Assembly (NCBI GenBank): GCA_024400305.1
Contig: JAKSMX010000012.1
Location: 1-64,000, forward strand
Direction of reading: 5' to 3'
Origin: Bacteroidales bacterium
GTDB taxonomy: Bacteria; Bacteroidota; Bacteroidia; Bacteroidales; F082
Length of the DNA stretch: 64,000 bases
This document shows, in pieces, positions 60,574 through 64,000 of the stretch (its first letter is position 1; the number at the start of each line of letters is the position of its first letter). Under the pieces are notes generated by a model. That model ran no database searches. It was not told the DNA's origin and saw nothing but the letters and a program-made list of their open reading frames with translations. The position numbers and the translations under genes were made by a program.

Positions 60574-60817
60574 AAGGCATTTTATCATAATTTTTTTATG
60601 GGGGGGGTATGTAAAACGATTGTTTTTATGTTTATCTTTGCAACCGAAAAAATCAGCCAATTGATAATGGCTGACGTGGATTTAATCCTGTCCTATTTTT
60701 CTGATTCACAGCCGTTTGGCATATTCAGCATGTGACTGAAGGGGCGAAGCTGTAAATAAACCGACAGGTGTTTTGCAAGTAAAATCAGACATTTCGGGGC
60801 TTTCCGAAGTTTAAGCA
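60574..60817 (+). promoter_or_regulatory. Promoter and long leader of the surface-glycan cluster
   Basis: A G-run (60600-60607) is followed by TATCTTTG at 60633-60640, a good -7 element. From there to ATG 60818 the leader is about 170 nt. It contains a stem TCAGCCA (60653-60659) with TGGCTGA (60668-60674). No UpxY/NusG-type gene, common at the start of Bacteroides capsule loci, is found here. No other gene was seen in this stretch. Confidence 0.5.
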
Positions 60818-62074
60818 ATGAAAGAGATAAAGTTTACTATTCCGGATATTTCGGATCTGGAGATTGAGAATGTAGTGGAGGTGCTGCGGTCGGGATGGAT
60901 TACGACCGGGCCTAAGACAAAACTACTGGAGAAGAAACTGGCAGGATTTGTCGGAGATTATGACGGAGAGGGGTCTCCCCGATGCGCGTGCTTAGGTTCG
61001 GCTACAGCAGCAATGGAGACTGCACTGAGGCTGTTGGGTATAGGCCCGCAGGCGGGCGGCAGTGCCGACGACGAGGTGATTACCTGCGCTTACACTTATA
61101 CCGCTTCGGCATCTGTCATCAGCCACGTCGGGGCAAAGATTGTGCTGGTGGATTGTTCGGATGCCGATGGTTCCATCGAGATGGATTACGACAAGCTTGA
61201 AGCAGCCATAACCCCGAACACCAAGGCGATTATCCCTGTGGATATTGCCGGAGTGCCGTGCGACTTCGACAGGATATTCAGGATTGTGGAGCGGAAGAAG
61301 GCTATGTTCGAGGCTTCGTCGCGCCTTCAGGAGACACTCAGCAGGATTGCAGTTGTTGCCGATGGTGCCCACGCGCTTGGGGCTTCGTACAAGGGAAAGA
61401 TGGCAGGCAGCATCGCTGACTTCACGGCATTCTCGTTCCATGCCACCAAGAACTTCTCCACCGCCGAAGGAGGAGCACTCACATGGAACCATTTTGAAGG
61501 CATCGAGAACAATGAGATCTATCGCCAGATACAGCTTCTGAGTCTGCACGGCCAGAGCAAGGATGCTTTCGCAAAGAACCAGGCAGGAGGATGGGAGTAT
61601 GACATCATAGGTCCCTGGTACAAATGCAATATGACGGATATGGCGGCAGCCGTGGGTCTCGGACAGTTCGAGAGGTATCCCGGTATGCTTGCTCGCCGCA
61701 GGGAAATCATCGGAAGGTATGATGCCGCTTTCAGGCCATTAGGAATGAAGGTCCTGAATCATTACACCACCGACCATCAGAGTTCGGGCCATCTGTACAT
61801 CACCCGCATTCCTGGAATCAATCGTGAGCAGGCAAACGAGATAATGAAGGAGATGGCGCAGGCAGGAATTGCCACGAACGTCCACTTCAAGCCCCTTCCG
61901 CTGCACACAGCATATAAGAATCTCGGTTTCGACATCAAGGATTATCCCGTTTCGTACAACAAGTTCGAGAACGAAATCACCCTTCCTCTGCACACCAAGA
62001 TGACAGACGAGGATGTGGAGTATGTGATTGAAACTTATACTGGAATTCTGAAAAAATATGCTATCGCAAAATGA
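60818..62074 (+). CDS. DegT/DnrJ/EryC1/StrS-family sugar aminotransferase
   Basis: PLP-dependent enzyme, 418 residues, which transfers an amino group to a nucleotide-linked keto-sugar. Visible: FTIPDISDLEIENVVEVLRSGWITTGPK at the start (in part: VLRSGWITTGPKT), a cofactor loop CLGSATAAMETALRL, the Asp in VVADGAHALGASYKG, and the PLP lysine in FSFHATKNFSTAEGG. First gene of the glycan cluster; the stop overlaps the acyltransferase start by 4 bp. Arginine codons AGG/AGA are more common than in the housekeeping genes of this window, in line with acquisition by transfer. Confidence 0.94.
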   Translation: MKEIKFTIPDISDLEIENVVEVLRSGWITTGPKTKLLEKKLAGFVGDYDGEGSPRCACLGSATAAMETALRLLGIGPQAGGSADDEVITCAYTYTASASVISHVGAKIVLVDCSDADGSIEMDYDKLEAAITPNTKAIIPVDIAGVPCDFDRIFRIVERKKAMFEASSRLQETLSRIAVVADGAHALGASYKGKMAGSIADFTAFSFHATKNFSTAEGGALTWNHFEGIENNEIYRQIQLLSLHGQSKDAFAKNQAGGWEYDIIGPWYKCNMTDMAAAVGLGQFERYPGMLARRREIIGRYDAAFRPLGMKVLNHYTTDHQSSGHLYITRIPGINREQANEIMKEMAQAGIATNVHFKPLPLHTAYKNLGFDIKDYPVSYNKFENEITLPLHTKMTDEDVEYVIETYTGILKKYAIAK

Positions 62075-62703
62075 GTTTGAGAAACAAAATCTATTTTTCA
62101 CCTTTCGGGTATCTGTTACATGTTGCTCTCGTGATACTTGCGTTTTTAGGCAAGAGATGTATGGTGTATGGGTATCGGAACAGCGATGGCAAATATCTTC
62201 CAAAGTGCAGAATATCCTCAAAGGCCTTTATTTTGAACAAGAAACGGCTTAAGATAGAGGACAATGTTTGGATAAACCATTATGCCAGGATTGACACCAC
62301 AAGTGGAGTTGAGATTGGCGAAGGTTGTCAGATAGGATATGGTGCATGCATCCTCTCACATAGCAGCCATAATGCCATACGGTTGCTTGGCACACATTAT
62401 ATGAAAATACCGATTATGGACCGTACAGGCTATATATTCAAGCCGGTGAAGATAGGGAAATATACTTTTGTGGGAGGCGGCAGCTGCATCATGCCGGGAG
62501 TGACTGTAGGAAAAGGTTGTGTGATAGGAGTCAATTCCGTGGTTACTCACGACATTCCCGACTATTCCATAGCTATGGGCAATCCTGCAAGGGTGACCGG
62601 CTCGACATTGGATACCGACAGGGAATTTCTTAGTGAGAATCCAGAGCTGAAAGAGATGTACTATGACGAGGAGGCTTTGAAGCTGTTGCTGAATGAGAAT
62701 TGA
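62071..62703 (+). CDS. Left-handed beta-helix acyltransferase
   Basis: Hexapeptide-repeat O- or N-acetyltransferase, 210 residues. A hydrophobic N-terminal segment (GYLLHVALVILAFLGKRC) may bind the membrane. The beta-helix follows (VWINHYARIDTTSGVEIGEG, VKIGKYTFVGGGSCIMPGVT, GCVIGVNSVVTHDIP), with His in SHSSHN as candidate catalytic residue and the standard YSIAMGNPARV end. It probably acetylates the sugar made by the DegT enzyme or the growing glycan. Start and stop overlap both neighbours. Confidence 0.9.
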   Translation: MSLRNKIYFSPFGYLLHVALVILAFLGKRCMVYGYRNSDGKYLPKCRISSKAFILNKKRLKIEDNVWINHYARIDTTSGVEIGEGCQIGYGACILSHSSHNAIRLLGTHYMKIPIMDRTGYIFKPVKIGKYTFVGGGSCIMPGVTVGKGCVIGVNSVVTHDIPDYSIAMGNPARVTGSTLDTDREFLSENPELKEMYYDEEALKLLLNEN

Positions 62704-63299
62704 TGAAACGAATATTTGATATTGTGGCTTCGGGGTGCGGACTGATTGTGCTGAGCCCGTTGTTCCTGGTTCTTGCAATCTGGATAAAACTGGATTCCAA
62801 AGGATCTGTGTTCTACCGTCAGGTGCGTGTGGGACGTGGGAACAGGGATTTCCGCATCTTCAAGTTCCGCTCAATGGAGATTGACTCTGACAGCGGCTCC
62901 CTTGTTACCATTGGTGGACACGACCCCAGAATCACCCGCTCGGGGTATTTCATCAGGAAGTTCAAGTTGGACGAACTTCCCCAGTTGATAAATGTCCTTG
63001 TGGGCGATATGAGCCTGGTAGGGCCTCGTCCCGAGGTGCGCCACTATGTGGATTACTGGACTCCGGAGCAGATGCACGTATTGGATGTGCGCCCTGGCAT
63101 CACCGACCCAGCGTCGATAAGGTTCATCAACGAGAACGAACTGTTGGAGAAAGCGGATAATCCTGAGAAGTACTACATTGAGGTCATCATGCAGGAGAAG
63201 ATAAAATTGTATCTGGAATATGTTGACAAAGTAGGTTTCTGGTATGACATCAAGCTGATATTTCAGACAATCAAGGCGATATTTCAAACAAGGGGATAA
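62703..63299 (+). CDS. Initiating sugar phosphate transferase (PglC/WcaJ type)
   Basis: Small bacterial sugar transferase, 199 residues, the phosphoglycosyl-transferase core that moves a sugar-phosphate from UDP-sugar to undecaprenyl phosphate. The membrane-entering helix [21 protein letters not shown], given in part as [17 protein letters not shown], is followed by [44 protein letters not shown] (in part: the conserved DELPQL and LVGPRPE). The monotopic short form resembles PglC. ATG 62703 shares a base with the previous stop (TGATG). Confidence 0.95.
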   Translation: MKRIFDIVASGCGLIVLSPLFLVLAIWIKLDSKGSVFYRQVRVGRGNRDFRIFKFRSMEIDSDSGSLVTIGGHDPRITRSGYFIRKFKLDELPQLINVLVGDMSLVGPRPEVRHYVDYWTPEQMHVLDVRPGITDPASIRFINENELLEKADNPEKYYIEVIMQEKIKLYLEYVDKVGFWYDIKLIFQTIKAIFQTRG

Positions 63300-63303
63300 C
63301 AAA

Positions 63304-64000
63304 ATGGCAGTAAACAAGAAAGCGAAGGCTTTGTACTTCAAGTTTTTTGACGGAATTGAGACAGCAACCGCCAATGCAATCCTGACCTTTCAGGAAAGGC
63401 GGATAATGAAAAAGTATGTCAGGAATATGCCCAAGCTCACTTCCGAACAGAAGAAAGCCGTCAGGGAGTTCTGGAATCCTTATTGCAGGGTCGATACGGA
63501 CTGGGTAAGATTTTATTCTTTCATAAACGGAAAGTTCGATCCACGATACATTCCGAATGATCTGCAATATACAAAGATTGACCAACATTTCAATAATAGG
63601 AAATTGGGATATGGTTTCAACGACAAGAATTATTACTCTCTGATATTTCCAGACATAAAGCAGCCGGAAACCGTTATCAGGAAAATAGGTGGGCTGCTTT
63701 TTGACGAATACTACCGCCAGATAGATATCGAAAAGGCGGAATCCTTGTTGGTTATGAGACCCGAGGTGATTGTCAAACCTTCACAGGAAAGCGGTGGCGG
63801 CAGAGATATCAAGTTTTACGACACAAAGGCTGATATTGAAGAGCTAAAAAAAGTGCTGTGCGACAAGAGAGAGAAGAATCTGATAATTCAGGATATATTC
63901 AAGCAACATCACGAACTTGCCAAAATGCATCCAAAGTCTGTCAATACAATCAGAATATTCACATTGATGATGGAAGATGGAGTGCACATTCTACTTGCAT
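63304..64000 (+). CDS. Sugar-transfer-associated ATP-grasp protein (partial, runs off the window)
   Basis: The frame opens at ATG 63304, 4 bp after the sugar transferase stop, and is still open at 64000 (232 codons). Parts of an ATP-grasp fold are visible: VIVKPSQESGGGRDIKFYD (nucleotide-binding lysine and glycine loop), IIQDIFKQHHELAKMHPKSV and TIRIFTLM. This matches the ATP-grasp family found in capsule and teichuronic-type glycan clusters, which ligates an acid to an amine or similar group. The acceptor is unknown. Confidence 0.85.
   Translation, partial: MAVNKKAKALYFKFFDGIETATANAILTFQERRIMKKYVRNMPKLTSEQKKAVREFWNPYCRVDTDWVRFYSFINGKFDPRYIPNDLQYTKIDQHFNNRKLGYGFNDKNYYSLIFPDIKQPETVIRKIGGLLFDEYYRQIDIEKAESLLVMRPEVIVKPSQESGGGRDIKFYDTKADIEELKKVLCDKREKNLIIQDIFKQHHELAKMHPKSVNTIRIFTLMMEDGVHILLA

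Noticed and set aside
60424..60735. Intact 103-codon gene after the AlaX-like gene
   Set aside because: It has only a TTG start, its first third matches an internal piece of aldo/keto reductases, and the rest crosses a G-run and a promoter; better read as a gene remnant.

Overview
The window looks like a chromosomal segment of an uncultured or unnamed member of the Bacteroidales (phylum Bacteroidota). The evidence is the recurrent promoter element TAnnTTTG (usually TATTTTTG or TATCTTTG) upstream of genes, a short RpoD without region 1.1, many SPII lipoproteins, and family combinations typical of the group: TolC-adaptor-RND pump with a PG0541-type small protein, M56/TonB with BlaI, PorT-like barrel, LytTR pair, and an M49 peptidase with a lipobox. 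No rRNA or tRNA gene was seen.

Layout. 0-6 kb: typA with a hairpin leader, two tandem paralogous lipoproteins, and a hybrid histidine kinase. 6-19 kb: two complete tripartite RND efflux systems facing each other, with an aldose epimerase and a PG0541-like protein between them. 19-22.5 kb: TrkH and a LytS/LytR-type two-component pair. 22.5-26.6 kb: an operon of an LtaS-like phosphoglycerol transferase, a diacylglycerol kinase and an MscS channel. 26.8-34.6 kb: an M23 peptidase, a beta-helix lipoprotein, a thioredoxin-fold protein, SmpB, an SPFH protein, a DUF4143-ATPase remnant, and an M56/BlaI pair. 34.8-37.4 kb: a lipoprotein that fuses an M49 dipeptidyl peptidase III to a complete nicotinamidase domain. 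37.4-51.7 kb: housekeeping and envelope genes (tex, aroE, DUF368, TPR, glmM, recR, dapF, mltG, phosphohexomutase). 51.8-55 kb: HtrA, RpoD and glutathione peroxidase. 55-58.4 kb: a decayed type III CRISPR locus. 58.4-60.4 kb: a DUF234 ATPase and an AlaX-like editing protein. 60.8 kb to the end: the start of a surface-glycan cluster that runs off the window.

Main points for a second look. (1) At 55.1-58.2 kb a Cas6-like gene and cas10 are present, but the cas10 reading frame runs directly into a CRISPR repeat. Its last ~13 residues are repeat-encoded and its stop lies in the only spacer, and no csm2-csm5, cas1 or cas2 follows. This is the scar of a deletion that joined cas10 to the array. (2) The M49 peptidase-nicotinamidase fusion keeps both catalytic sets. 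(3) Pyrimidine-rich heptamer repeats (TCTACTC/TCTTAAC on the + strand) lie immediately after the stop codons of at least five minus-strand genes, always with the stop at the same place in the heptamer. (4) A diverged copy of the histidine-kinase 3' end lies behind the first lipoprotein gene, where it forms a terminator; this is a fossil of a tandem duplication.

Functional links are mostly inferred from gene order. The pumps are self-contained operons. The LtaS-like enzyme would release diacylglycerol that the neighbouring kinase can recycle. M56 and BlaI form a sensor-repressor pair. The dapF-GNAT-mltG-phosphohexomutase-DUF2279-TPR genes form one tightly packed envelope operon.
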